From Butyrivibrio sp. LC3010 (lineage in GTDB: Bacteria; Bacillota; Clostridia; Lachnospirales; Lachnospiraceae): a DNA stretch of 64,000 bases. The notes under the pieces were generated by a model. It saw only the letters and a list, made by a program, of their open reading frames with translations. It ran no database searches and had not been told where the DNA came from. Shown piece after piece: positions 37,461 to 45,902 of the stretch (its first letter is position 1; every line of letters begins with the position of its first letter). The stretch covers positions 42,342 through 106,341 of the forward strand of contig NZ_AUJU01000022.1 in assembly GCF_000424385.1 (NCBI RefSeq). The letters run 5' to 3'. A program made the position numbers and the translations under genes.

Positions 37461-37488
37461 GACTCGGAAACACTTTCATTCCCGAGTC
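37461..37488 (-). terminator. Attenuator-like hairpin between binding protein and permease genes
   Basis: GACTCGG pairs with CCGAGTC. On the minus strand it is followed by TTGTTTTCTG, 58 nt past the binding-protein stop. Because the permease follows, it is likely a partial terminator. Confidence 0.6.
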
Positions 37489-37545
37489 CTGACAGAATTC
37501 GTATTGTCTGCGGATTTTATCTTGAATACCTATCCTTCAGGCAGA

Positions 37546-38538
37546 TTACTGCTGGTCAAGAAGTCCCTCGATAATATCACCACTTGCCTGCTCATTTGCA
37601 GTAGCAACAAACTCATCCATCTTTCCTTCTTCGATTGCCTTGGCAATAGCTTCGTTAACACCTGCCTTAAGAGCTTCGTTACCCTTGCTGATGCCGATTG
37701 CAGAACCTTCTGCTCCGTCATAGGGAACATCAAGTACTACGCAAAGCTCAGGATAATTCTTGGCATAGCTCTCAGCAACTGCAGTCTCGATGTAAGCGCC
37801 GTCAAGCTTTCCTGCAAGAAGCTCAGCAATGATGTCTGTAACCTTAGTAAGCTGAATGATCTCTGCATCAGGGCTGTTGGTCTGAGCAAGGTCAACCTGG
37901 ATTGAACCTGTCTGTGCACCTACTTCGATATCAGAATTGTTTGTATCTTCAAGGCTTGTGAACTTGTCCTTGTTCTCCTGTGTGCATACGAATGACTGTC
38001 CGCCTTCGTAATAGATATCAGAGAAATCCATAATGGATTCACGCTTCGGATCAGGAGAAAGTCCTGCAACACCAAGATCAACTGCCTTAGTCTGAAGCTC
38101 CATGAGCACACCATCAAAATCAACAGGTACTACTTCAAGCTCAAGTCCAAGGTAATCAGCGATGTACTCAGCAAGAGCAATATCAAACCCTGCGAGCTTA
38201 GGTGTTCCTGACTCATCAACTGCATAAAACTCATAGGGAGCAAAGTCAGGTGAAGTAGCTACCGTAAGCTTACCTGCCGTTACGGTTGAGATGTCAGCAG
38301 AAGCGCTCTCTGTGTTATCTTCAGCAGTTTCTGTCTCTGCGCTGTCATCAGCAGCCTCTGTATTCTCCTCAGCGGTTTCTGTGCTCTCTTCTGCAGCTGC
38401 GCTCTCAGCCTCTGTTGAAGCCTCAGCAGTGCTCTCAGCCTCTGTAGCAGCGCCTGTGTCCTTGGCAGATCCACCGCAGGCTGTCATACTTAATGTCATA
38501 GCACCTACTAACATAGCAGCAATAAATTTCTTCTTCAT
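37546..38538 (-). CDS. Amino-acid-binding lipoprotein of an ABC transporter
   Basis: A 330-residue lipoprotein with leader KKKFIAAMLVGAMTLSMTACGG (lipobox SMTAC). Residues about 25-90 are a long Ala/Glu/Ser/Thr-rich linker unlike ordinary family members, likely a spacer through the cell wall. The rest is a family 3 periplasmic-binding fold: KLTVATSPDFAPYEFYAVDE, GFDIALAEYIADYLGLELE, VDFDGVLMELQTKAVDLGVA and SPDPKRESIMDFSDIYYE. AAGGAGGA precedes the ATG. It is the first gene of an operon with permease, ATPase and amidohydrolase. Confidence 0.93.
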   Translation of the reverse strand: MKKKFIAAMLVGAMTLSMTACGGSAKDTGAATEAESTAEASTEAESAAAEESTETAEENTEAADDSAETETAEDNTESASADISTVTAGKLTVATSPDFAPYEFYAVDESGTPKLAGFDIALAEYIADYLGLELEVVPVDFDGVLMELQTKAVDLGVAGLSPDPKRESIMDFSDIYYEGGQSFVCTQENKDKFTSLEDTNNSDIEVGAQTGSIQVDLAQTNSPDAEIIQLTKVTDIIAELLAGKLDGAYIETAVAESYAKNYPELCVVLDVPYDGAEGSAIGISKGNEALKAGVNEAIAKAIEEGKMDEFVATANEQASGDIIEGLLDQQ

Positions 38539-38607
38539 AATAAATCCTCCTTCAATATCCGCATTTACTTACTGAATACGAATTGTGATCAATAATGCAT
38601 TATTAAA

Positions 38608-38621
38608 TGCATAAATATTCA
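38608..38621. promoter_or_regulatory. Candidate ArgR box upstream of the amino-acid transporter operon
   Basis: TGCATAAATATTCA differs by one base from the ArgR half-site pair TGAATwwwwATTCA. A related TGCATTATTAAATGCA overlaps just upstream. It lies about 70 nt before the binding-protein start. No ArgR gene is in the window. Confidence 0.35.
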
Positions 38622-38718
38622 TTTCCATGTTCGTTTTATACATAATAATACAGTTGATGTATTTTATCAACCCCTTAAATTAAAAAACATCAATAATTGT
38701 TTTTATAAAAGGGCATGA

Positions 38719-38745
38719 AAAAAGCGCCTGAATAAACAAGCGCTT
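38719..38745 (-). terminator. Terminator of the response-regulator gene
   Basis: AGCGC pairs with GCGCT around a 12-nt loop. On the minus strand it is followed by TTTTTTCATG. It lies about 150 nt past the response-regulator stop. The remaining gap is the promoter region of the transporter operon. Confidence 0.7.
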
Positions 38746-38896
38746 CTCTCATCCTTAATTATTATAGAGGGAACTATATAATAGAGGAAATCATTTGGGA
38801 CTTTATTATCTCATATATAGTGTCACAAAAGTGTCACATCCACTAAATACAGTAGTGGTGCGGTTTTGCGCCTCATAGTTATGAACAAATTAAATT

Positions 38897-39709
38897 TTAT
38901 AAAACATTATCAGACAGTTGAAAAAGTTTTCCAAGGGTGGATTCTGCCCAGCTATATTGATTCATATACTCACCCACGAAACCGGTCTCATTTCTATTTC
39001 CGGCCAGGAAATCAAAATAGTCACAATCAAAATATTCCTTGTTTATTCCGGCCTCTCCTCTTCTTCTGATCAAAGCCTCTGCGCAGCCATGCTCAGCAAA
39101 TATGTTGCTCATATCCGCAAACAGGTTCCTCATATAGGATCTGTGGCTTCCCGCATCATCTTCATCCTGCCATATTTTTTCCATGATCTGATTCAAAGTC
39201 TGCATTGCTCCGTTCGCGTCTATAAGCACCGCCAGAAGCTCCCTTGTCTTACTGTAAACAAAATCCAGAGGTACGCCGTTTGAGGTGAAAACCTCAAATT
39301 CTCCAAATGTATGTACCTTCAATTTGTTACTCTTTGAATCATCCTCTTTTTCCACCGGAAATCGTAAATGTTCCAGCTCTGCCTTAACCTTGGCAGCGGT
39401 AACAGGCTTCATGATATACCCACTTGCATAAATCTCAAAAGCCTGCTGCATATAATCTGAATATCCTGTGACAAAAATGATATTTATTTTAGGATTTTTC
39501 TCCTGAAGCTTTTTTGCCACATCGATTCCATTATCCGTTCTCATTTCAACGTCGAGAAAAGCCACCTCCGGAGCGATCTCGTCCGCTTTTTGAATAGCTT
39601 TTTTCCCACTTGTAAAGCCGTTAATTGATGCTGATGGTTCAACCTTCTTTATAGCATTTATACATCCCTCAAGTGCCAGTTCCTCATCGTCAACTGCTAT
39701 AATTCTCAT
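38897..39709 (-). CDS. Response regulator with winged-helix/SARP-like output
   Basis: A 270-residue regulator. The receiver domain (1-115) has VDDEE, phosphoacceptor Asp53 in AFLDVEMRTDNG and the conserved Lys near GYIMKPV. The output begins at KLKVHTFGEFEVFTSNG with a winged-helix segment (YSKTRELLAVLIDANGAMQT) like those of SARP/OmpR-type regulators rather than a LytTR domain. It lies 51 nt after its sensor kinase gene, so the pair is a classical two-component system. Target genes are not evident. Confidence 0.85.
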   Translation of the reverse strand: MRIIAVDDEELALEGCINAIKKVEPSASINGFTSGKKAIQKADEIAPEVAFLDVEMRTDNGIDVAKKLQEKNPKINIIFVTGYSDYMQQAFEIYASGYIMKPVTAAKVKAELEHLRFPVEKEDDSKSNKLKVHTFGEFEVFTSNGVPLDFVYSKTRELLAVLIDANGAMQTLNQIMEKIWQDEDDAGSHRSYMRNLFADMSNIFAEHGCAEALIRRRGEAGINKEYFDCDYFDFLAGNRNETGFVGEYMNQYSWAESTLGKLFQLSDNVL

Positions 39710-39760
39710 TTTCCCATTATCCCCTCTATAAACAATAATCTATTTTTATGCATATATTAT

Positions 39761-41056
39761 TCAATTATAACCCACTTTTGGAATTTTGATAGTTGATTTT
39801 GTGCCGACGCCCTTCGTACTTTCTATTATCAAAAGGCCTTTACACATGGTAAGCAGACGCTCCCTTAAATTATCCAGTCCGATATGAAGTCCGTCGCTGT
39901 TCTTAATCTCCTCTGAATCAAATCCGACTCCGTTATCCTCAACAACTACATAATAGTAATCTTCATCTGAAAAACTTTCAACACGAACAATTCCACCTTC
40001 TTCTTTTTTATGTATTCCATGCTTAACCGCATTTTCCACAAGAAGCTGCACAGACAGTGCCGGGAGCAAAAATCTCTCATCTTTGATATCATATTTTATT
40101 GTAAGTTTCTCTCTGAATCTCATTTTTTCAAGACTAAGGTAATTGGTCACATGGTCCATTTCCTTTTGAAGGGTTATGCACTCCGCTTTTTCAAGACTGT
40201 CAAGATTGCCCCTGAGATAATCAGCAAAACGTCCAATGGCTTCCTGGGCCTTTTCAGGATCTTTTTCACACAGTACATAGATGGAATTAAGCACATTATA
40301 TAAAAAATGCGGTCTTATCTGGCTAAGCAGGATCTTAATCCTGTCTCTGGAAATCTTATCTTCCTGCTCAAGGATAAGCCTCTCCTGCTCATACTGGAAT
40401 GTATTATCCATAAAAATCAGTGACAGACAAAAGGAATACGGCAATACCTCAAGGTCAGGAACAAACGACCGTATGATGACACCGATAAGCGGAAAAAATA
40501 CAATCGACAGAAGTCTTAGGATATTATTTAATTTCAGATACTGACGATAGACCACCATATATATGAAGGTAAGGAAAAGAAGCGAATACCCGCCAACCTG
40601 TCCAATAAAGTAAAGAGGACCTTTTTCAAAGTTATTCCCGTCAAATGATATGACTCCGCCCCTAAAAAGATAAAATACCAGCATCACCAGATAACTGATC
40701 ACAAGAAGCAGTATAAACACTCTGATCTTGAGCTTCTTACCGCTCATTCTTGAAATATAGTAGGTAACGTAAACCGAATAAAATCCAAGCAGCATATAAA
40801 ACCCCACAAAATAAACTGCATAGGCCACTGTGGACAAAAAAATCAGAAGCATATCGTTTTTGATAGTGCAGACAAAAATTTTGCCCAGGATAACAGCCAG
40901 AAGCATAATGGAATTCGCAACAAGCATCTTAGTGAACTGTAAACGTTCTTTATTGGACGCCTTCCTCAGATGAATATCTCCGAATAATTTGATGCACATT
41001 ATCGCCAAAAGGAAGGCTGCTATTCCCAAATTGACATAATCAATAGTATGATCCAT
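39761..41056 (-). CDS. LytS/YehU-type sensor histidine kinase
   Basis: A 431-residue membrane kinase with six or seven hydrophobic segments over residues 6-215. The His_kinase region carries the phosphoacceptor His250 in SQIRPHFLYNVLNSIY. The HATPase domain has the N-box VENAVKHGIHK, DNGVGF and GLDNLRERL. It is paired with the response regulator directly downstream. GGGAGAG precedes the ATG. The signal is unknown. Confidence 0.9.
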   Translation of the reverse strand: MDHTIDYVNLGIAAFLLAIMCIKLFGDIHLRKASNKERLQFTKMLVANSIMLLAVILGKIFVCTIKNDMLLIFLSTVAYAVYFVGFYMLLGFYSVYVTYYISRMSGKKLKIRVFILLLVISYLVMLVFYLFRGGVISFDGNNFEKGPLYFIGQVGGYSLLFLTFIYMVVYRQYLKLNNILRLLSIVFFPLIGVIIRSFVPDLEVLPYSFCLSLIFMDNTFQYEQERLILEQEDKISRDRIKILLSQIRPHFLYNVLNSIYVLCEKDPEKAQEAIGRFADYLRGNLDSLEKAECITLQKEMDHVTNYLSLEKMRFREKLTIKYDIKDERFLLPALSVQLLVENAVKHGIHKKEEGGIVRVESFSDEDYYYVVVEDNGVGFDSEEIKNSDGLHIGLDNLRERLLTMCKGLLIIESTKGVGTKSTIKIPKVGYN

Positions 41057-41190
41057 AAAAAATTACTCTCCCACTAAAAAATTTTAAAACCTGTTGTATC
41101 CGAAAAGGCAGATATTTACTGCATTCTCGGCATCGTCTTTCATAATATAACAAGTTTTTCAAAAAATTTCAAAAAAACTTTGAAAATGTG

Positions 41191-41219
41191 TTGACATCTA
41201 AATCACTAGATGATAATAT
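41191..41219 (+). promoter_or_regulatory. Promoter of the tRNA-Pro/tRNA-Gly transcript
   Basis: TTGACA (41191-41196) and TAATAT (41214-41219) are separated by 17 nt and end 44 nt before tRNA-Pro. Confidence 0.7.
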
Positions 41220-41263
41220 CTTACTTGCGTTGCGGGACAGGCAATGATCGAAACGCTTCCAAA

Positions 41264-41337
41264 CGGGGTGTGGCTTAGCTTGGTAGAGCGCCTGGTTTGG
41301 GACCAGGAGGTCGCAGGTTCGAATCCTGTCACCCCGA
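41264..41337 (+). tRNA. tRNA-Pro (anticodon UGG)
   Basis: 74 nt. The acceptor ends CGGGGTG and CACCCCG pair, the anticodon loop is TTTGGGA and the T arm is GCAGGTTCGAATCCTGT. CCA is not encoded. Its 3-prime half is duplicated in degraded form at 41476-41507. Confidence 0.95.
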
Positions 41338-41362
41338 TTTTAAAAATCCAATATTTGTATAT

Positions 41363-41433
41363 GCGGGTGTAGTTCAATGGTAGAACACCAGCCTTCCAAG
41401 CTGGATACGTGGGTTCGATTCCCATCACCCGCT
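41363..41433 (+). tRNA. tRNA-Gly (anticodon UCC), copy 1
   Basis: 71 nt. The acceptor ends GCGGGTG and CACCCGC pair, the anticodon loop is CTTCCAA and the T arm is GTGGGTTCGATTCCCAT. It lies 25 nt after tRNA-Pro. Confidence 0.95.
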
Positions 41434-41438
41434 TAAAT

Positions 41439-41466
41439 AATAACCTAGATTTTGTCCTAGGTTATT
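41439..41466 (+). terminator. Terminator after the first tRNA-Gly
   Basis: AATAACCTAG pairs with CTAGGTTATT and is followed by TTCATG, so the T tract is short. Confidence 0.55.
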
Positions 41467-41475
41467 TTCATGAAT

Positions 41476-41600
41476 AGGTCGCAGGTATGAATCCTGTTAC
41501 CCTGATTTAAAAATCTAATATTTGTATTTGCGGGTGTAGTTCAATGGTAGAACACCAGCCTTCCAAGCTGGATACGTGGGTTCGATTCCCATCACCCGCT
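41476..41600 (+). repeat. Partial tandem duplication of the tRNA-Pro 3-prime half, spacer and tRNA-Gly
   Basis: Positions 41308-41433 are repeated here. The tRNA-Gly part is identical. The tRNA-Pro part (41476-41507) has several substitutions and the copy has a one-base deletion, so it is a dead tRNA fragment. Confidence 0.85.
41530..41600 (+). tRNA. tRNA-Gly (anticodon UCC), copy 2
   Basis: It is identical over 71 nt to the copy at 41363-41433 and is followed by TTTTTTG. It arose in the local duplication described for 41476-41600. Confidence 0.95.
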
Positions 41601-41799
41601 TTTTTGTTTGCCCAGAATCCATGCGGATTTGAGGGCATTTTTTTGCGTTGACCATAGTGCATAGTAGCTGAACCTTGCTTATAATCTTCCATTATCGCAG
41701 TTGTATAATCTCACATCAATTGGAATCATTTTGTTTTATAGGTTAAAAAACATCAAAAAAGAGTTCTATTCACCGCTCAAATTATCAGATGTGTATAAA

Positions 41800-41832
41800 A
41801 ATAATCCCATGGGTTGCGCCCATGGGATTATT
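41800..41832 (-). terminator. Terminator of the Rpn-family gene
   Basis: A perfect 14-bp stem, AATAATCCCATGGG with CCCATGGGATTATT, has a 5-nt loop. On the minus strand it is followed by TTTATAC. It lies about 95 nt past the stop. Confidence 0.8.
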
Positions 41833-41926
41833 ATACTTACTAATCATTATCATTCCTCGCTTGGATTCTGGTGGAGGTTCACCAATCAAGACCAATATAA
41901 TTATATAGTTCGCCCTAATGCAAATA

Positions 41927-42781
41927 CTAGACAAGCTCTATATTTGCAAGTTTTTCCACTTCTTTAAGTGTCAAGCCTGCGCATTCAGCTATTTCCTCAA
42001 GTGACATTTTTCCATTAGCAATCAGCTTTTTTGCTATGCTCTCTGCTTTATCTTTTTCAACGCTCAAATCATGTCTTCTTGAAATTTCTTCTTCGTCAAA
42101 TAATGCTGTCATGATATCCATAACCTCCACCTCTCTTTCTCTCAGGTACTCCGTAAGGACATTCTCATCCTTGCAGATTCGGATGGTTTCTTCTATAGCC
42201 TTCTTTGTTCTGCCGTATTTTTTGATTTGATCATTAGCAACTTTTGTGAACCTGACATATTGATTTATAATGTCTCCGGGCTGCCCGTCATAGATTACTT
42301 TTACTTTCGCATCTATCGTAATATCCTGGTCAGGAAAAAACTCGTCCTTAAAGGAGATAAATTCTTGGCGATTTTTTCTTTCACCTATATACAGGACATA
42401 CAGCTCAGGTCTTGGAAGTTTAGCCTTCTTACTATGATACAGGTCAATACCGTTTGTTGTGCAATACTCGTTGTAGGTCTGCATCAAATACATAAGTTCG
42501 CGAATCACGATATTTACCGACCATGTGGATTGCTGCTCCAGGAGCAACAGCACTGTATCCCCAATTCTGAAGGCTAAATCATTATAAGGAGCATCCGTTA
42601 GGATATTCTTTATAGTCACATCTGTTATATCATTTTCTTCGGTTATTTTATCCTCGGGATGAAGAGCTCTATACAATTTTATAAGGTATTTGGGAATACC
42701 AAACAGGTCTGTAAATACACTGTCCTTGATGGTACGTTTCATAACTGGCTCAGTTGCTGACACAATATCTTTATTTTCCAC
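41927..42781 (-). CDS. Rpn-family PD-(D/E)XK nuclease / putative transposase
   Basis: A 284-residue protein. The N-terminal half is a PD-(D/E)XK-type nuclease fold with candidate metal residues Asp68 (PYNDLAF) and Glu82-x-Gln84 (LLLLEQQST). The region VIRELMYLMQTYNEYC and the strand PELYVLYIGER are typical of the Rpn family. The C-terminal tail carries a helical segment (MSLEEIAECAGLTLKEVEKL) also common in this group. Rpn proteins promote recombination. They are frequent and fast-evolving in Lachnospiraceae. The start codon is GTG after GAGG. It stands alone, between tRNA genes and the mannoside locus. Confidence 0.85.
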   Translation of the reverse strand: MENKDIVSATEPVMKRTIKDSVFTDLFGIPKYLIKLYRALHPEDKITEENDITDVTIKNILTDAPYNDLAFRIGDTVLLLLEQQSTWSVNIVIRELMYLMQTYNEYCTTNGIDLYHSKKAKLPRPELYVLYIGERKNRQEFISFKDEFFPDQDITIDAKVKVIYDGQPGDIINQYVRFTKVANDQIKKYGRTKKAIEETIRICKDENVLTEYLREREVEVMDIMTALFDEEEISRRHDLSVEKDKAESIAKKLIANGKMSLEEIAECAGLTLKEVEKLANIELV

Positions 42782-42964
42782 GCTTTTACCTCTATACTTA
42801 TTTCTAATATAATTTTACCATATTGAAATCCTTTATGAACTGATAATATGCTCCAGATATAAAAAATCATTGACTTGCTTGATATCAGATTGTTTATTCA
42901 AAAAAGGATGGAGCCAATCTGACCACATCCTTCATAAACCTAAATTATCATAGAATTTCCTTAT

Positions 42965-43090
42965 TTACAGAAAAATTTTCAAAGCCTTGTTCCAGCAATC
43001 TTTGATGTTTTTTGTATCATCCTCAAACAATCCATATTTCTTAATTATATAATACTCCGAATCATGTGATACTCTCCGGAGGTACTTATA
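42965..43090 (-). pseudogene. Possible C-terminal gene remnant
   Basis: A 41-codon frame with no start reads YKYLRRVSHDSEYYIIKKYG, then LFEDDTKNIKDCWNKALKIF and stops. It looks like real protein rather than chance, but I cannot name the family. Apart from this and the terminator at 43177, the gap 42782-43240 holds nothing I recognise. Confidence 0.3.
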
Positions 43091-43176
43091 TCACATCATA
43101 AGTCGAAAAAGCCTGTATTTATAGTACACTCAAGGCTTTTGTGGCTTCACATGTTTGCTTAAAAGAGTCGTTCAGT

Positions 43177-43226
43177 AAAAAAAAAGGGGCTGTCGCACTA
43201 ATTTAGTGTGACAGCCCCTTTTTTTT
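43177..43226 (-). terminator. Strong bidirectional terminator of the mannoside operon
   Basis: AAAAAGGGGCTGTC and CACTA pair with TAGTG and GACAGCCCCTTTTT, with T runs on both sides. On the minus strand it ends the transcript about 200 nt past the GH130 stop. The palindromic repeat at 43241-43420 therefore lies in the 3-prime untranslated region. Confidence 0.9.
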
Positions 43227-43240
43227 AAGCGAGCGGAGCC

Positions 43241-43420
43241 CTCGAACCCATGGTTCGAGTCTCCGTTCCACTTCGGTCGTTGCTAAACGGATGTCCCCCG
43301 GACATCCAGCAAGGGTCGGCGCTGAACGCTCGGTCTTCGTTTCACTCCGGTCGTTGCTAAACACTCGTCCCCCGGACGAGTAGCAACCCCGGACGAGCAG
43401 CGCCCCATCACCCGCTTTTC
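43241..43420 (+). repeat. GC-rich palindromic repeat element, two units
   Basis: A hairpin CTCGAACC-cat-GGTTCGAG (43241-43259) is followed by TCTCCGTTCCACTTCGGTCG. Two stem-loops follow: GGATGTCC-ccc-GGACATCC (43289-43307) and CTCGTCC-ccc-GGACGAG (43364-43380). Each is flanked by TTGCT and AGCAA arms. The spacer between them repeats CACTYCGGTCGTTGCTAAAC. The end (43405-43420) is CCCATCACCCGCTTTT, identical to the tRNA-Gly 3-prime end. A related truncated copy closes the window at 63941-64000. Its composition is far richer in GC than its surroundings. Confidence 0.75.
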
Positions 43421-43423
43421 CCG

Positions 43424-44596
43424 TTAATTTTCTTTCAGGAGTTCAAGATTTCTGTTTATAAGTTCATCTCTCTGTTTTACGCACAACACCGATCTTCCGG
43501 GATCCTGCGGTGTTTCGAAGCAGAAATCAAGGAGTTTGTCGATGGTGGTTGTAGCTACATGCATTCTGGTGTCTGATGATGCATAGTAGATGAACACTTC
43601 GTTTTTATCATTCACGATAGCCCCGTTGGTGAATACTACATTGGAGACATCCCCTACTCTCTCCTCACCTCTTGGTCCTATCAAAAGTCCTGAGGGCTCG
43701 GCAATCACCTTTGAAGGGTCATTTAAGTCTGTCACAAAACAATACAGAACATATCTAAGACCCGCGGCTGTATTTCTAACCCCATGTGCAATATGAATCC
43801 ATCCTCTGTCTGTCTTTATAGGCACAGCGCCGGCTCCGTTCTTAGCCTCAGTAATGGTGTGGTATTTGCGAAGGCTAGTCATCTTTTCCTCATCGATAAC
43901 CGCCTTTGTTATATCTTCACACAGACCAAAGCCAATTCCGCTGCCACTTCCTGTTTCGATAAAATCATCCATCGGTCTTGTGTAGAAGGCATACTTTCCA
44001 TCAACAAATTCCGGATGAAGCACCACATTCCTCTGCTGAGGACTGCGAAGTGTAACAAGGTTAGGGAGTCTTTCCCAGTTTTTCAAATCCTTTGTTCTTA
44101 CTATACCGGCTGCTGCCACAGCTGCAGACAGATCATTTACAGAGATATCCTTACTCTCAGAGCAGAAAACGCCATAGATATAGCCATCTTCATGCTGAGT
44201 AAGTCTCATGTCATATACATTCGTTTCTTCTTTGCAAGTGTCCTCCAAAAGAACAGGATGATCCCAGAATCTGAAATTATCTATTCCATTGTCACTCTCA
44301 GCAACCCCAAAGAAGGACTTCCTATCATTCCCCTCGATCCGGGCAACAAGATAATATTTTCCGTTTAAATAAATTGCTCCCGAATTCATGACCGCATTCA
44401 CACCAAGTCTCTCCATAAAATAAGGATTGGTGTCCTTGTTAAGATCATATCTCCAGGTAAGCGGAATATGCTCTCTTGTGAGAACAGGGTATTTATATCT
44501 ATCGTACAGTCCGTTATAAAAGGGTGCCGGTTCATTCTTTCTATTAATGAGTTTTTCCTGTTTTTCAAGCTCCTCATAATACTTTTCGTGAATCAT
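43424..44596 (-). CDS. GH130 beta-1,4-mannosylglucose phosphorylase
   Basis: A 390-residue cytosolic phosphorylase. It should split 4-O-beta-mannosyl-glucose with phosphate into mannose-1-phosphate and glucose. GH130_1 hallmarks are [17 protein letters not shown], the general-acid Asp129 in [20 protein letters not shown] and the phosphate-binding region near [19 protein letters not shown] and YTRPMDDF. It starts at the base after the epimerase stop, with GGAGAGG upstream, so the two are tightly linked. The substrate is made by that epimerase from mannobiose. It is the last gene of the operon before the terminator at 43177-43226. Confidence 0.92.
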   Translation of the reverse strand: MIHEKYYEELEKQEKLINRKNEPAPFYNGLYDRYKYPVLTREHIPLTWRYDLNKDTNPYFMERLGVNAVMNSGAIYLNGKYYLVARIEGNDRKSFFGVAESDNGIDNFRFWDHPVLLEDTCKEETNVYDMRLTQHEDGYIYGVFCSESKDISVNDLSAAVAAAGIVRTKDLKNWERLPNLVTLRSPQQRNVVLHPEFVDGKYAFYTRPMDDFIETGSGSGIGFGLCEDITKAVIDEEKMTSLRKYHTITEAKNGAGAVPIKTDRGWIHIAHGVRNTAAGLRYVLYCFVTDLNDPSKVIAEPSGLLIGPRGEERVGDVSNVVFTNGAIVNDKNEVFIYYASSDTRMHVATTTIDKLLDFCFETPQDPGRSVLCVKQRDELINRNLELLKEN

Positions 44597-45793
44597 TTAT
44601 TGTTCCTCTCCTTTTCGCAATCTTTTCGTTATCTCAAAGCACATCCTTCCGTTGTGATAGGGACACTTCCAGGGCTCTACAATAGGCCTTTGTCCGGGAT
44701 TTGCATATTCATCAACCTGCCAGAACCACTCGGAGCCCGGTCTTTTGTCGATCATATGATTTTTCGTATATTCCCAGATGCTTTTCGCAGCCTGAAGATA
44801 TTTAGTCTCTCCGCTTCTTTGATATCCGTTCACGAATCCCACCATTGCTTCTGACTGTACCCACCAGATTCTTGTTTTATCAACTTTTCCTTCTTCACAC
44901 TCGTTGACAAAGGAGCCGTCAATAAAGGCTTTGTTGTAGGTATTCTCCACCATTTCAAGATTCATACTTCTTATTTCATCTGCATCATTTTTATCAAGAT
45001 GCTTTCCATCCAGGGTATCAAGAGCCAAATCAATAAGCCAGGAAGCCTCTATATCATGTCCATAGCTGTGAAGATCAAGAAGGCTATTATAGTTCATGTC
45101 AAAAAAGACTTCCTGCCTGCGCTTTTCCTTGTTGTAAATCCTGTCCTTCACAATAAGTAAAAGCTCAGCAAGCCTATCTCCCACAGCTCCTTTTTGTCCG
45201 GAGTCCTCTGTCACTTCATACAAAAGCGTGTAGGCTTCAAGCACATGAAGAGCTGTATTCATTGTTCTGTCAGCCATAACTCCGTTCTCTGAAAGCTTGT
45301 CATTTGGAAGGAGGTTAAAATCTTCATCAAAAGCTTCCAGATATCCGTCATTATCCCTGCACTTTTCCTCAATCACTGTAAAGAGTTCATGAGCCATCCG
45401 AAGAGCCTCACGCTCCCCGGATGCTCTGTAAAACTCAGAGAGGGCATATATAGCAAAGGCCTGATTGTATGTGTGCCTTGTACCATCAAGCACTTTTCCA
45501 TCATAGGTAACAGACCAGCATATTCCGTTTGTTCCGTCGCCGATCATTTTTTCTTTCATAAATCTGTAGGCATGCTCCGCCTCTTCAAGAAGAGACTTGT
45601 CTCTTAACTCATTAAACGCCCTTGAAAAGAACCAGAGTATACGGCTGTTAAGTATGGCACCCTTTTTAGCCTTTTTATCAAGCTTAAGGTCATAGTCCAA
45701 ATATCCGTAATAACCGCCATATTCATTGTCTTTAAGCCCTTTCCAGAAGGGAATGATGTGTTCATTTAATTCCTTTTGTATTTCATCTATCAT
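44597..45793 (-). CDS. Cellobiose 2-epimerase (AGE family)
   Basis: A 398-residue cytosolic alpha/alpha-barrel enzyme that epimerises the reducing-end sugar of cellobiose or mannobiose at C2. Family markers are GGYYGYLDYD near the start, RHTYNQAFAIYALSEFYRAS with the catalytic-region His, ADRTMNTALHVLEAYTLLY, LDLHSYGHDIEASWLI and the C-terminal NHMIDKRPGSEWFWQVDE. In this operon it should turn Man-Man into Man-Glc for GH130. GAGGATACC precedes the ATG. The GH5 gene lies upstream. The 109-nt gap shrinks to 21 nt if the GH5 frameshift is corrected. Confidence 0.93.
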   Translation of the reverse strand: MIDEIQKELNEHIIPFWKGLKDNEYGGYYGYLDYDLKLDKKAKKGAILNSRILWFFSRAFNELRDKSLLEEAEHAYRFMKEKMIGDGTNGICWSVTYDGKVLDGTRHTYNQAFAIYALSEFYRASGEREALRMAHELFTVIEEKCRDNDGYLEAFDEDFNLLPNDKLSENGVMADRTMNTALHVLEAYTLLYEVTEDSGQKGAVGDRLAELLLIVKDRIYNKEKRRQEVFFDMNYNSLLDLHSYGHDIEASWLIDLALDTLDGKHLDKNDADEIRSMNLEMVENTYNKAFIDGSFVNECEEGKVDKTRIWWVQSEAMVGFVNGYQRSGETKYLQAAKSIWEYTKNHMIDKRPGSEWFWQVDEYANPGQRPIVEPWKCPYHNGRMCFEITKRLRKGEEQ

Positions 45794-45902
45794 TTGGTAT
45801 CCTCAAAAATATTACTAACGAATTCCTGTTGGCAAAAAGCAGATAGTTTGCAAGGACTTATCACCTGTTATCCCTACTCTATCTGAAATAATGCCGGCAT
45901 CA

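Noticed and set aside
38291..38575. Ser/Ala-rich open frame opposite the amino-acid-binding lipoprotein
   Set aside because: It is the mirror of the Ala/Glu-rich linker, with no ribosome site.
41927..42781. Insertion sequence with terminal repeats around the Rpn-family gene
   Set aside because: The only strong inverted repeat nearby is a terminator. I see no target-site duplication or flanking terminal repeats.
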